Below are positions 1 through 8,598 of a DNA stretch of 64,000 nt, piece by piece (within the stretch, counting starts at the first letter, position 1; each line of letters starts with the position of its first letter). Source of the DNA: Chitinophaga nivalis (lineage in GTDB: Bacteria > Bacteroidota > Bacteroidia > Chitinophagales > Chitinophagaceae). A program made the translations under genes and the position numbers. The DNA lies in contig NZ_JAPDNR010000001.1 of assembly GCF_025989125.1 (NCBI RefSeq), forward strand, positions 1,532,301-1,596,300. The letters are read 5' to 3'. The notes under the pieces are model-generated. The model did no database searches and was not told where the DNA came from. It saw only the letters and a program-made list of their open reading frames with translations.

Positions 1-1
1 C

Positions 2-895
2 AACAATCTGCCCCGTGTTACTTTATCGTCTTCTCAATACGGTACATTGGCCGTAGGTAAACAAGGGGCGGAAGGCTCATTGCACGTTTTTGGGAGAGAT
101 ATAGGCGGTGTTACCGCTCCTTTATATGTTGGGGGCAATGTAGCCGGTCTGACCTGGGGAAATGCCGTTGGCCAGACCATGGGCCGGTTAATCCGCTTAA
201 ATCAGGGCGCCGATGCTGCTTTTGGTGGTATCAACTGGTATGATATCGATATCGGACAAGACAAGGCCTTTTTTATTACCAACCACTCGGTGCCGCCTAC
301 CAGCGGTAATGGTGTGATCCGGAAACGGATGCTGGTTATCAGCCCGGATGACCGCGTGGGTATTAACCTGGCAGGAGATGTTATTGGCAATGGGGCCTTG
401 CCTACGGCTAATTTTCACACCAACGGAACGGTCAGGTTGCAAAACCTGCCGGTAGGTACGGGTTATACGCTGGTGGCAGATCTTGCCGGTAACGTATATC
501 GCAGTAATGCTACTGCAAGCCGTGTTGCCAACGATTCATTACAGACGCAGATCGATGAGCTTAAAAAAGAAATCGCAGCATTGAAAGCGTTGTTGGTGGT
601 GAAACAGGGAGAAGTAGCCATCAGCCCTGCTTCCAAAAACGAACTGTTTCAGAATGCCCCGAATCCTTTTAATGCACAAACCCTGATCCGTTATACGCTG
701 GCAGGTACTGTCAGCAACGCCTATCTCCAGATAGCTGATGTGAATGGCCGGCCGGTGAAAAAGATTGATATCTCCGGCCAGAAACAACCGGTAGTAACGA
801 TTAACGGCGGAGAGCTGCCATCCGGGGTATATTATTATAGCCTGGTCCTCGATGGGCAAATAACGGATACTAAAAAGATGGTACTGACAAAGTAA
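2..895 (+). CDS. Type IX-secreted surface protein, 3' part
   Basis: The reading frame is already open at the left edge, so the true start lies outside the window and 297 residues are visible. The middle part reads like the repetitive beta-structured 'NFHTNGTVRLQNLPVG' segments found in Bacteroidota tail-fibre-like surface proteins. A short coiled coil follows (NDSLQTQIDELKKEIAALK, roughly 165-185 residues into the visible part). The last 80 or so residues begin with NAPNPFN and end in KKMVLTK, which is the pattern of a type A T9SS C-terminal sorting domain. Inference: the protein crosses the outer membrane through the type IX system and is attached to the surface or released. The specific function is unknown. 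Confidence 0.85.
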   Translation, partial: NNLPRVTLSSSQYGTLAVGKQGAEGSLHVFGRDIGGVTAPLYVGGNVAGLTWGNAVGQTMGRLIRLNQGADAAFGGINWYDIDIGQDKAFFITNHSVPPTSGNGVIRKRMLVISPDDRVGINLAGDVIGNGALPTANFHTNGTVRLQNLPVGTGYTLVADLAGNVYRSNATASRVANDSLQTQIDELKKEIAALKALLVVKQGEVAISPASKNELFQNAPNPFNAQTLIRYTLAGTVSNAYLQIADVNGRPVKKIDISGQKQPVVTINGGELPSGVYYYSLVLDGQITDTKKMVLTK

Positions 896-949
896 ATAAT
901 AGCATTATTACGTATATACTTAATAGTTAGTTTATAATAAACAGGCCAT

Positions 950-985
950 TCTTTCATGATATGATGGAAGGATGGTCTTTTTATT
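950..985 (+). terminator. Imperfect hairpin with T tract
   Basis: A ggccatt/gatggtc hairpin around ctttcatgatatgatggaag is followed by ctttttatt. It sits directly downstream of the T9SS cargo gene and probably ends that transcript. Confidence 0.5.
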
Positions 986-1032
986 GGTAGCTATGGTGGG
1001 TGGCGTCTGGCTGAAAAGAAGCAATGCTGAGA

Positions 1033-1060
1033 TTCCCGGCTGCAGGAAAACAGCCGGGAA
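1033..1060. terminator. 10-bp perfect hairpin between convergent genes
   Basis: Arms ttcccggctg (1033-1042) and cagccgggaa (1051-1060) enclose an 8-nt loop. It lies between two convergent genes and lacks a strong T tract, so termination is plausible but not certain. Confidence 0.4.
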
Positions 1061-1082
1061 CAGGGAGTCCGGAAAGCGATGA

Positions 1083-1823
1083 TTAGTGAATGGTCACCGG
1101 TTGCCGGCTACCACCGGCACCTGTTAACGCCAGATCATCTATAGTCAGGTACAGACAGTTGCCCGGCATACTGCCGCTACTGTTGCAAAAACCATTTCTG
1201 CTGGATATAAAGGTGATGACTACACTATCCGGTACTGCCTGTGAATCATATCGGATGGGCAGCGTAAATGGGCGGAACTGACTGGCAGGGCCCAGATTAA
1301 TTTCTGCATACGCTACTTTTTCACTTCGCTGCGTTGCAGGATTAAATTTGCGTAAGGCAATCAGGGCGATGGCGGAATCGGGTTTGCCGTTGTTGGTGCC
1401 ATATTCATACTTATAATAACCTGTTAGGGCAGTGGGGCGGCTGTGAATGGGAATACCCCCTTTTTTATGGTTATCATAGCCCGGAATACCGCCTGTCCAG
1501 ACATCTCCATTGGTGAGATATCCTTTGGCATAATAATACCAGTTCCAGATTTTTGCAGCATACCGGCCACTATGTGCATCGGTAGTACTGCTGGCGCCTG
1601 AAGAACTCAATAGCCAGTTCAATGGCTGATTGCCGGTACTGTTCTGGCTTTCAAATCCGGCATTGGGCAATGATGCGGTTGATAATGCAGCGGCGGCTGC
1701 AGCATCCTGTGGAAGGGAGGGAATATCATCTCCTGTTAAAGAAGTTTGTTTGCAGCTGGTGGCTGTCATCAAAAGGAGTATACCCGCAATAAAAGTGTGC
1801 TTCAGCGGAATGTAGGTTCGCAT
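1083..1823 (-). CDS. Putative surface lipoprotein with beta-sandwich domain
   Basis: 246 residues. The N-terminus is a lipoprotein signal (hydrophobic stretch then TATSCKQ), so the mature protein should start at Cys24 and be membrane anchored. An Ala-rich linker (DAAAAAALSTASLPN) leads to a domain starting NAGFES and ending YLTIDDLALTG. That overall shape resembles the putative carbohydrate metabolism (PCMD) or carbohydrate-binding jelly-roll domains of Bacteroidota lipoproteins. I do not recognise a specific family with certainty. It is convergent with the T9SS gene and stands alone, with no partner suggesting a substrate. Confidence 0.75.
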   Translation of the reverse strand: MRTYIPLKHTFIAGILLLMTATSCKQTSLTGDDIPSLPQDAAAAAALSTASLPNAGFESQNSTGNQPLNWLLSSSGASSTTDAHSGRYAAKIWNWYYYAKGYLTNGDVWTGGIPGYDNHKKGGIPIHSRPTALTGYYKYEYGTNNGKPDSAIALIALRKFNPATQRSEKVAYAEINLGPASQFRPFTLPIRYDSQAVPDSVVITFISSRNGFCNSSGSMPGNCLYLTIDDLALTGAGGSRQPVTIH

Positions 1824-1932
1824 GTGGAGGTTTTACAAGGTGAGAAAATGTGGTTCCGTTCTCCCGTGGAATATTAATATCGTTATAAATATATCACCTC
1901 AACAAGGAAGCGCCGTCGCAGTTGGCGCACTT

Positions 1933-2310
1933 TTATTTTAAAGAAGACAGCGGTGAACAGTTGTCTGTGATGATGGGAATGTTTTCTTTGATCAGCTGTT
2001 TTTCGCCCCATTGCGCGAGGTAGCTGATAAAGGGAATCAGTTCCGCTCCGGCCGGTGTAAGGGTGTACTCTACACGGGGCGGTACTTCCTGATATACTTT
2101 CCGGTGTATCAGCTCATCTTCTTCCAGCTCTCTCAGGGTTTGGGTCAGCATTTTAGGGGTGGTGTCTGCAATGATCCGGCGCAACGCCCCATAACGTAAC
2201 AGGGTATTGCAGTGCAGATACCACAGCACCCTCCCTTTGTATTTACCACCAATCCGGCGAAAGGCATAATCCACGGCACATATGGGTACCTCTTCAGTTT
2301 TTTTGCTCAC
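1933..2310 (-). CDS. HxlR-family winged-helix transcriptional regulator
   Basis: The HxlR signature is clear: a cysteine near the N-terminus (CAVDYAF), IGGKYKGRVLWYL, then LRYGALRRI, TPKMLTQTLRELEEDELIHRKV and PPRVEYTLTPAG. This is a dimeric winged-helix DNA-binding protein whose N-terminal Cys often senses thiol-reactive or oxidant stress. I chose the GTG at 2310 because it leaves the usual short N-terminus of about 11 residues before the Cys. The frame remains open to a TTG at 2391, which would add 27 polar residues and run through the inverted repeats of the intergenic region. It is divergent from a metallo-beta-lactamase-fold gene, the typical target arrangement for this family. Confidence 0.88.
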   Translation of the reverse strand: MSKKTEEVPICAVDYAFRRIGGKYKGRVLWYLHCNTLLRYGALRRIIADTTPKMLTQTLRELEEDELIHRKVYQEVPPRVEYTLTPAGAELIPFISYLAQWGEKQLIKENIPIITDNCSPLSSLK

Positions 2311-2356
2311 TATATTAATTTTTATAGATTGATTATCAGTATTACTATCTTTTTGG

Positions 2357-2413
2357 TGCGTAGGGCACTTTTTAGTGCATACTTGTTTCAAATGTACTAC
2401 GCAAATAATTTTG
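2357..2413 (+). promoter_or_regulatory. Divergent promoter/operator region of the MBL-fold gene
   Basis: A TTG at 2383-2385 lies 20 nt before TAATTTTG at 2406-2413, a perfect fit to the Bacteroidota -33/-7 pattern, and the MBL gene starts at 2431. Overlapping it are a perfect GCACT-TTTT-AGTGC inverted repeat (2365-2378) and an outer 7-bp pair tgcgtag (2357-2363)/ctacgca (2397-2403). These repeats are candidate binding sites for the adjacent HxlR regulator. Confidence 0.55.
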
Positions 2414-2430
2414 CAGCAAATTATAACGCT

Positions 2431-3417
2431 ATGGAGAGAAGAGCCTTAGTTAAAAACCTCTTTGTATTGGGGATGACAGCCTCATTACCTTTGAAAACCT
2501 TGTTTGCCCGACAACACAGTGCCCCCCTCAACGTGAAACGCCCCTTTCACCGCTTTCAGCTGGGAGAGCTGGAACTGACAACGATTACCGACGGTCACCT
2601 GGTGATTGCACCTGTGCAGCCTGCCTTTGCCCCCAATGCGGCGGCGGCAGAAGTAGAAGGATTATTGAAAGCCAGCTTCCGTTCTACCAAAGAAATAGAT
2701 CTGAGTATGAATATACTGGCTATCAGAAAAGGGAAACAGGTAATATTGGTGGATTCCGGCGCCGGTTATAGTTTTGGCAGCGGTTGCGGATGGTTGCCGC
2801 AATCTCTCTCGGATGCAGGTATATCACCGGAAGAAGTGACCGATATTATATTGTCTCACGCCCATACAGATCATTCCGGCGGGCTGATAAAGAAAGATGG
2901 CAGTCTGGTATTTCCTAATGCACAGATCTATCTCTCGGCAGTAGAACATCGTTTCTGGATGTCTGATCACCCGGATTTCTCGAAAGCTAAATTCGATAAC
3001 AAGGACCAGTTAAACCACATTATTGCAGAGACCAAAAAGATATTTACCACAGTAAAAGACCGTTTGAAACTGTTTGACCATCCGACGGAACTGTTTGGTT
3101 GTATCCGGCTGGAACTGGCTGCAGGACATACGCCTGGCCATACGCTGGTACATGTGTTTTCTGGCTCGGAAGAAATCGTACATATTGCTGACCTGATGCA
3201 TTCTGATGTATTGCTGTTTCCACATCCGGAATGGGGCTTCTATGGCGATACGGATTTCACAGCAGCAGCAGCTACCCGGAAAAAAGTTTTACAGGTGCTG
3301 GCAGAAAAGAAAGCGAAAGTATTTGCCTATCACCTGCCATGGCCGGGCATAGGGCATGTACGCAAACAGGATAAAGGATTTGAGTGGATACCGGAAACCT
3401 ATTCGTTTCCCGCTTAA
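2431..3417 (+). CDS. Exported MBL-fold metallohydrolase
   Basis: 328 residues from the ATG at 2431. Longer in-frame starts upstream would read through the promoter. The N-terminus MERRALVKNLFVLGMTASLP looks like an export signal, with an RR pair that could be Tat. The metallo-beta-lactamase fold is shown by HAHTDHSGG (HxHxDH zinc motif), AAGHTPGHTLVH (third His), HIADLMH (bridging Asp) and a late AYHLPWPGIGH (last His). The family includes lactonases, hydrolases and glyoxalase II-like enzymes, and the substrate cannot be read from the sequence. Divergence from the HxlR gene suggests stress- or metabolite-induced expression. Confidence 0.9.
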   Translation: MERRALVKNLFVLGMTASLPLKTLFARQHSAPLNVKRPFHRFQLGELELTTITDGHLVIAPVQPAFAPNAAAAEVEGLLKASFRSTKEIDLSMNILAIRKGKQVILVDSGAGYSFGSGCGWLPQSLSDAGISPEEVTDIILSHAHTDHSGGLIKKDGSLVFPNAQIYLSAVEHRFWMSDHPDFSKAKFDNKDQLNHIIAETKKIFTTVKDRLKLFDHPTELFGCIRLELAAGHTPGHTLVHVFSGSEEIVHIADLMHSDVLLFPHPEWGFYGDTDFTAAAATRKKVLQVLAEKKAKVFAYHLPWPGIGHVRKQDKGFEWIPETYSFPA

Positions 3418-3420
3418 AAA

Positions 3421-3460
3421 TAAAAAACGGTTGACCGGCAGAAAGGTCAACCGTTTTTTA
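3421..3460. terminator. Bidirectional terminator
   Basis: A perfect 16-bp stem (3421-3436 with 3445-3460) around ggcagaaa has A-rich and T-rich outer ends. It lies between the convergent MBL-fold gene and the small membrane protein gene, and fits as an intrinsic terminator for both. Confidence 0.9.
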
Positions 3461-3805
3461 TTATACTGTTACCCCTGTTCTGACAACGGCTATACCCGCT
3501 GCCAGCAAGGTTAATCCCAATAAAGTATAGTACACTTTTTTCGTATAGGGCTTACCGTCATACAGGATGTTGATGCCAACGATCCCCAGGAAAATAATTG
3601 TTTTAGGCACTACTTTGTAATAGTTGATAACCGGATATTTCAGTGCTACCAGCAACAACCCGGTAAACAGTATGATCATTCCCAGGATCAGTCCTTTTTT
3701 ATCCCGGATGGCTGTGGTTTTATGTGGCCATAGTATAACCAGGGTACCCAGATAGCCCATAAAGGCAAGAAAGTGCAGCAACAGGATGGTATTGAATAAT
3801 AACAT
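3461..3805 (-). CDS. Small four-helix membrane protein
   Basis: 114 residues with about four hydrophobic segments (near 3-24, 36-56, 67-84 and 92-110) separated by short basic loops (WPHKTTAIRDKKG, YDGKPYTKK). I do not recognise the family. It starts three bases after the stop of the DUF4267-like gene upstream, so the two are almost certainly co-transcribed. Function unknown. Confidence 0.75.
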   Translation of the reverse strand: MLLFNTILLLHFLAFMGYLGTLVILWPHKTTAIRDKKGLILGMIILFTGLLLVALKYPVINYYKVVPKTIIFLGIVGINILYDGKPYTKKVYYTLLGLTLLAAGIAVVRTGVTV

Positions 3806-3808
3806 GGC

Positions 3809-4201
3809 TTATTTTTTTGCAGTGAAACGGAGATAAAAACTGCCCAATACGACACACAGTATAACCGCAATGGCATGTGGATACAGGCTGGCGGTAGCAT
3901 GTCCGGGTTGCCGTAATACAACGGTAAAATCCATGACAGGTATCATGGTACTCAGTACCAGCAACGAGCCTAATGCACTATATTCTTTTCTGAGGAGTAG
4001 TATAATCACCACCAGCCCGGTAAACAGGTCCCGGATACCTTTAATATCATGGAAAGAAAAATTGCCGTTTGCAGGAACATGAATGCCGAAAGCCGCTTCA
4101 GCTACCGCCGGCGCAACAAGAAAACGGATGCCGATAAATACCAGCAGGATGCCTGTAAGTAAGGTCAGATAAAAATAAATGGAAACAGTGAGTGGTTTCA
4201 T
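3809..4201 (-). CDS. DUF4267-like membrane protein
   Basis: 130 residues with four predicted membrane helices. The pattern GIRFLVAP, then AFGIHVPANGNFSFHDIKGIRDLFTG, then VVLRQPGHATASLYPHAIAV matches the DUF4267 small membrane proteins (recognised from memory of the family). It is the first gene of a two-gene unit with the following membrane protein and lies downstream of a Crp/Fnr regulator on the same strand, 74 bp away. Function unknown. Confidence 0.75.
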   Translation of the reverse strand: MKPLTVSIYFYLTLLTGILLVFIGIRFLVAPAVAEAAFGIHVPANGNFSFHDIKGIRDLFTGLVVIILLLRKEYSALGSLLVLSTMIPVMDFTVVLRQPGHATASLYPHAIAVILCVVLGSFYLRFTAKK

Positions 4202-4275
4202 AATCGCCTGATTTAGTTTGATGAAACAAAGCTAAAACCGGCGCTATAACTATCCGTTCACCTGGGTTAATAAAT

Positions 4276-4857
4276 CTACCCGGTGGCCAGTCGTTTCCGG
4301 ATACGACTAAGGGAAGGCGGTTTAACCCCTACAAAAGAAGAGAGATGATACTGGGGAATACGTTGCTGCAGATCCGGGTAGTGGGCTACAAAATGCAGGT
4401 AACGTTGTTCTGGTGCGTCGGTATACAGCGAGGTGATTTTACGGATGGCATTTACGTACAGGTATTCGCATATCAGACGACCGAATTTTTGCCCTTCTTT
4501 TACCTGTTCGTATAATAGCTGAAGATGATCATAGGAGATAGTCAGTATTTCACAGGCTTCAATACACTGGATGTTTTTGCTGGAAGCAGAATGGTCCAGG
4601 AAACTTTCATAATTGCAGGTGAACTCATTTTCTTTGCCGAATTCATAGGTCTGTTCTTCACCGGTATCGCTGATCGTATAGTAACGCAGCAGGCCTTTAG
4701 TGATAAATCCTACTGTTTTACACACCTGCCCCTCCTGCAGGAAAAAAGCGCCTTTCTTAAACTTTTTGGGTACAAAAAGGCCGGCGATAAATGTTTGTTC
4801 CGCTGCCGTCAGCGGAATGATATTTTCAATTGCCCGGATCAAAGCAGTGTGCATCAT
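4276..4857 (-). CDS. Crp/Fnr-family regulator (cyclic-nucleotide-binding fold)
   Basis: 193 residues, the size usual for Bacteroidota Crp-like proteins. Residues about 30-115 form the cNMP-binding beta roll (FKKGAFFLQEGQVCKTVGFITKGLLRYY). The C-terminal helix-turn-helix reads IPQYHLSSFVGVKPPSLSRIRKRL. The classical cAMP-contacting RGE..RSA cassette is not evident, so the ligand may differ or be absent. Two ATGs are adjacent at the start, and either could be used. It precedes the DUF4267/membrane protein pair on the same strand and may regulate it. Confidence 0.88.
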   Translation of the reverse strand: MMHTALIRAIENIIPLTAAEQTFIAGLFVPKKFKKGAFFLQEGQVCKTVGFITKGLLRYYTISDTGEEQTYEFGKENEFTCNYESFLDHSASSKNIQCIEACEILTISYDHLQLLYEQVKEGQKFGRLICEYLYVNAIRKITSLYTDAPEQRYLHFVAHYPDLQQRIPQYHLSSFVGVKPPSLSRIRKRLATG

Positions 4858-4994
4858 ATAAGGGTTGCTGATAAAAGATAACAGTAATCAATAGCCTGGA
4901 TACCAGAACATTTCATCCTGGTGGTTACCACTCCTTAAAAGTATAAAAGCATTTCCGGTTACAGAAAAAATGTTGACCAATAGGCTGCCCGGCT

Positions 4995-7415
4995 TTATTC
5001 TGCCTTGAGGCTATTTACCGGATTGCTCAGCGCTGCTTTGATGGCCTGGTAACTGATGGTAAAGAGTGCGGTAAGCACAGCCAGCATACCTGCGCAGAGG
5101 AAGATCCATCCACTGATTTGTATGCGGTAGGCAAATTCCTGGAGCCATTTTTCCATGATCCACCAGGAGAGCGGCCAGGCAATCAGATTGGCGATGAGTA
5201 CCAGTTTCAGGAAGTCTTTGGAGAGCAGGGCTACTATGCTGGTAATCGTAGCCCCCAGCAGTTTGCGGATACTGATTTCTTTGGTACGTTGGGCCGCGGT
5301 AAACATGGCCAGTCCCAGTAGTCCCAGGCAGGCCACCAGGATGGTGAGCGCGGCAAAAATGCCCAGGATATGGCCTGTTTGCTCCTCGGTATGGTAGGTG
5401 TGGCGGAAACGATCATCCATAAAGGAATAATAGAACGGTTCTTCCGGTTGCAACGTCGTCCATTGTTGCCGGATAGCCGTCAGCAAACCGGTGATATCGG
5501 TGGTGGCGGTTTTTACGATGACGGCGCCGGATTGGTTACCAATGGTCATGACCAACGGCGAAATACGCTCGTGTAATGATTTGAAATGGAAGTCTTTTAC
5601 CACACCGATGACCCGGTAGGTTGTTTTTACGCCCTCATTGTTACGGGAAGAAAGCGTATGTCCGGCGATGTTAGTCCCCCATCCGAATGTTTTGGCGGCG
5701 GTTTCATTGATAATCACTGCGCCGGAATCGGTGGCCATCTCTCTGGAAAAATTCCGGCCGGCAACCAGCTGCATCCCCATAATCGGAATATACTGGTCAT
5801 CTACTTCATACCGGAGTGTTTTTAATACCTGATCCGGATGATCATCTGTATAAATATTGAAATTATTATAGTAACTGGGTCCTGCCGGGAGATAACCGGA
5901 GATGCTCACACCCGCTACCCTGGGGTCTTGTAGTAATTGTTCCCGGAAGGTGGCTGCATGTGATCCCAGTGCCGTGGCTTCCGGTAATATCAGCAAATGT
6001 TCTTTATTGTAACCCAGTGCTTTCTGCCGGATATAGGAAAGTTGCTTATAAACAACTGTGGTACTGATGATAAGTGTGACAGAAATAAAGAATTGAAAAA
6101 CAACCAGCCCGCTGCGCAGGGAGATATGTTTGCCGCTGGCGGTAAACTTCCCTTTTAATACAGCAATGGGGCGGAATGAGGAGAGGAAGAAGGCCGGGTA
6201 GCTACCTGCCAGCACGCCGGTGAATAAACAAAATAACACCATGCCAGGCAGTAATAAAGGATGACTGCTGATATGCAGCGACAGTTTTTTCCCTGCCAGG
6301 TTATTAAATGCGGGCAGAACACCTTGTACCAATACAATAGCCAGTAATAATGCGATGGAGGTGAGCAAAATAGATTCCAGCAGAAATTGCCATACCAGCG
6401 ATGTTTTGCGGGCGCCCATTACTTTGCGGATCCCCACTTCACGGGCCCGCTTGGAGGTGCCGGCAGTAGATAAGTTCATGAAGTTGATACAGGCAATGAG
6501 CAACATAAAAGCGGCAATGGCACCAAAGATGTAGATATAGCGGATATCTCCGCCGGATTCCAGTTCAAACATCAGGTCGGAACGTAGGTGTATATCCGTG
6601 AGTGGCTGTAGATAAAGACCTATGTCATTGCCTTTGCTGCGGAAGGAGGCGAGGCTCATTCCCATGGCTGTCAGCAGTTGTGGACCAATATGCTTTTCTA
6701 CGATCTGTGGTAGTTTAGCTTCCAGTTTTTTATAGGAGGTGCCGGGGGCCAGTACCAGGTAGGTATAGTAGCCGGAAACCATCCAGGAGGTATTATCTGC
6801 TTCAGGCATATCAGTCAGAGACCCCAGGATGTCAAAGTGGAAATGAGATTGGGCCGGAATGTCTGCCATGACGCCGGTCACTTTCACGGTATTTTGCCGG
6901 TTGTAAAGGTGTAGCAGTTGTCCTACCGGATTTTCATGTCCAAAGTATTTGAGGGCCATTTGCCGGGAGATCACCACGGAGCCAGGCGTCTTCAAAGCAG
7001 TGGCCGGATCGCCCTGCAGGAAAGGCAGGGTAAATACCTGGAAAAAATTGGGATCTACATAAGCGAGGGCATTGCTGCTAAAGGTTTTATTGCCCGCTAT
7101 TACCTGTGGTCTGCCGCTGTCATGTAAGCGGGTGGCTATTTCCACTTCCGGAAAAGCGGCAGATAAGGTAGCTGCTACCGGTGGCATCACATTGGCTTCT
7201 TTCATGGCTTCGCCCTGTACCGTGCCTCTGAAAACCACCCGCACTATTTGGTGGGCCTTTTTATTAAAACGGTCGTAGCTGTATTCGTTGCTGATAAAAA
7301 GCAGGATGATCAGACAAGTAGCCATACCCAGGGTAAGTCCGAAGATATTAATTGCGGTAAATGCCTTGTTATGCCGCAGGTTACGGAAAGCTATCTTAAA
7401 GTAATTCAGGATCAT
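4995..7415 (-). CDS. FtsX/MacB-type ABC transporter permease
   Basis: 806 residues from the ATG at 7415. The frame extends 23 codons upstream without a convincing N-terminus. The protein starts MILNYFKIAFRNLRHNKAFTAINIFGLTLGM, the standard opening of Bacteroidota MacB-like permeases. It has two copies of the arrangement periplasmic MacB_PCD domain plus FtsX core, with membrane segments near residues 20-40, 285-305, 345-365, 385-410, 435-455 and the last 140 residues (VACLGLLGLAMFTAAQRTKEISIRKLLGA). These proteins act with a LolD/MacB-type ATPase in lipoprotein release, peptide efflux or mechanotransmission. No ATPase gene is in the window, so the partner is encoded elsewhere. Confidence 0.92.
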   Translation of the reverse strand: MILNYFKIAFRNLRHNKAFTAINIFGLTLGMATCLIILLFISNEYSYDRFNKKAHQIVRVVFRGTVQGEAMKEANVMPPVAATLSAAFPEVEIATRLHDSGRPQVIAGNKTFSSNALAYVDPNFFQVFTLPFLQGDPATALKTPGSVVISRQMALKYFGHENPVGQLLHLYNRQNTVKVTGVMADIPAQSHFHFDILGSLTDMPEADNTSWMVSGYYTYLVLAPGTSYKKLEAKLPQIVEKHIGPQLLTAMGMSLASFRSKGNDIGLYLQPLTDIHLRSDLMFELESGGDIRYIYIFGAIAAFMLLIACINFMNLSTAGTSKRAREVGIRKVMGARKTSLVWQFLLESILLTSIALLLAIVLVQGVLPAFNNLAGKKLSLHISSHPLLLPGMVLFCLFTGVLAGSYPAFFLSSFRPIAVLKGKFTASGKHISLRSGLVVFQFFISVTLIISTTVVYKQLSYIRQKALGYNKEHLLILPEATALGSHAATFREQLLQDPRVAGVSISGYLPAGPSYYNNFNIYTDDHPDQVLKTLRYEVDDQYIPIMGMQLVAGRNFSREMATDSGAVIINETAAKTFGWGTNIAGHTLSSRNNEGVKTTYRVIGVVKDFHFKSLHERISPLVMTIGNQSGAVIVKTATTDITGLLTAIRQQWTTLQPEEPFYYSFMDDRFRHTYHTEEQTGHILGIFAALTILVACLGLLGLAMFTAAQRTKEISIRKLLGATITSIVALLSKDFLKLVLIANLIAWPLSWWIMEKWLQEFAYRIQISGWIFLCAGMLAVLTALFTISYQAIKAALSNPVNSLKAE

Positions 7416-8598
7416 GCAAGCGTTTTTATATACTACGGGTGTCGTGAAATGATCAACAGTATTGATCATCCTAAAAAATGCCATGAAATAATAATGTTGA
7501 CAATCAGTGTCTTGCGGAAAACGAAACAGCGTGATATGTCCGCTTATAGCAGCGCTGTTGTCCGATTTTGAACAATGGCTATACGCCAGCCGTATCGTTA
7601 CTCCCTCCGGGAAAGTTAGGCGCTTTTAGGAGTATAGTTATTTCCCGGTATGGCTTTTTTCAGGATATAGTTGTCAGCTGGCTGGTGTGGAAAGGATACG
7701 TAAGAAAAGTCAACCGGTCAGGAAGTAATCAAACCTGGTGGGTTGGTGGCAATGGTCTGTCATTTTTCAAAGACCATCGGATATTCATTCGGTTGTTGTG
7801 GAGGAAGCTTGTTTTTAGCTAGTTATACAAGCTGAAATATTGTTAAAAGGGAGATAAAAAGGATGAACAATTGGTGGCAGAAAATATTTTATACTACCTT
7901 CCGTTTGTCCATGTAAAGCATTGGTGACCGGTGTAAAAAGTACAACTGTTATCGGCATTCCTCAAAGATGCCTGCCGCCGCAACAACCTTTAGATAGAGG
8001 TGTTGAAAGGGCGTAGCGTAGACCGGTTTTGTCATACTTTAAGGGATTTGAAAAGAAGTTCAGCGATAGGTAGCCTGATAAGGGCTTACGTATGGCAGAT
8101 CAGCTGGTGGTAATAAATGATGTAAAGAATTTAAGCAGATTATGTCGGGAGAAATAACAGCGATAAATGTATCGGTAAAGGATGATTTGAAATACAGGTG
8201 TAACTGTTAGTTGCAGGTACAAAGGAGATGTAAGGATTGTCTGGATAGTATGGGTAATGACTACCGGGGCTGAATAAATGGTTGCACGGCTGCCAGATAG
8301 GATGGTGGCTGAATGCAGCGGGAAGGTAGTTGAAGGAAAAATATTGCGTGAACAAGGGGCTGCGTCTTTGTGATAGCGGTTCGTGGGTGTTTTGTTTTGT
8401 TGATAATAGTTAGGATTCCATATTATGTATTGAAGTAAATAATATAAAACCGGTATAAGTGTCAACCCATTCCCTTTAAATCTTATCTACCTGTAAAATG
8501 GTATTGCATTTGCCTGTAGTAGTTAATTAACGTACATCCAGTGCGTAGTGTAACACTACTTTTGAAGGGTGATGATTACTGATCTCAAATAATATCTG
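7416..8598. other. Gene-poor intergenic region of about 1.2 kb
   Basis: No reading frame here has a recognisable family, a plausible start or a protein-like composition. The longest frames (7568-7822 plus, 8100-8465 minus) give low-complexity or aromatic/Thr-Ile-rich translations with no motif. Composition is more A+T rich than the flanks after about 7840. It must hold the promoters of the permease (minus) and the beta-helix gene (plus). No tRNA-like fold, direct repeat array or strong terminator was seen. Confidence 0.6.

Noticed and set aside
7568..7822. Open frame of 84 codons, plus strand
   Set aside because: No recognisable family, no promoter or ribosome site, and odd composition; most likely a random frame in the gene-poor gap.
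8100..8465. Open frame of 121 codons, minus strand
   Set aside because: Translation is low in typical protein features (rich in Thr, Ile, Tyr, Pro clusters) with no motif or partner.
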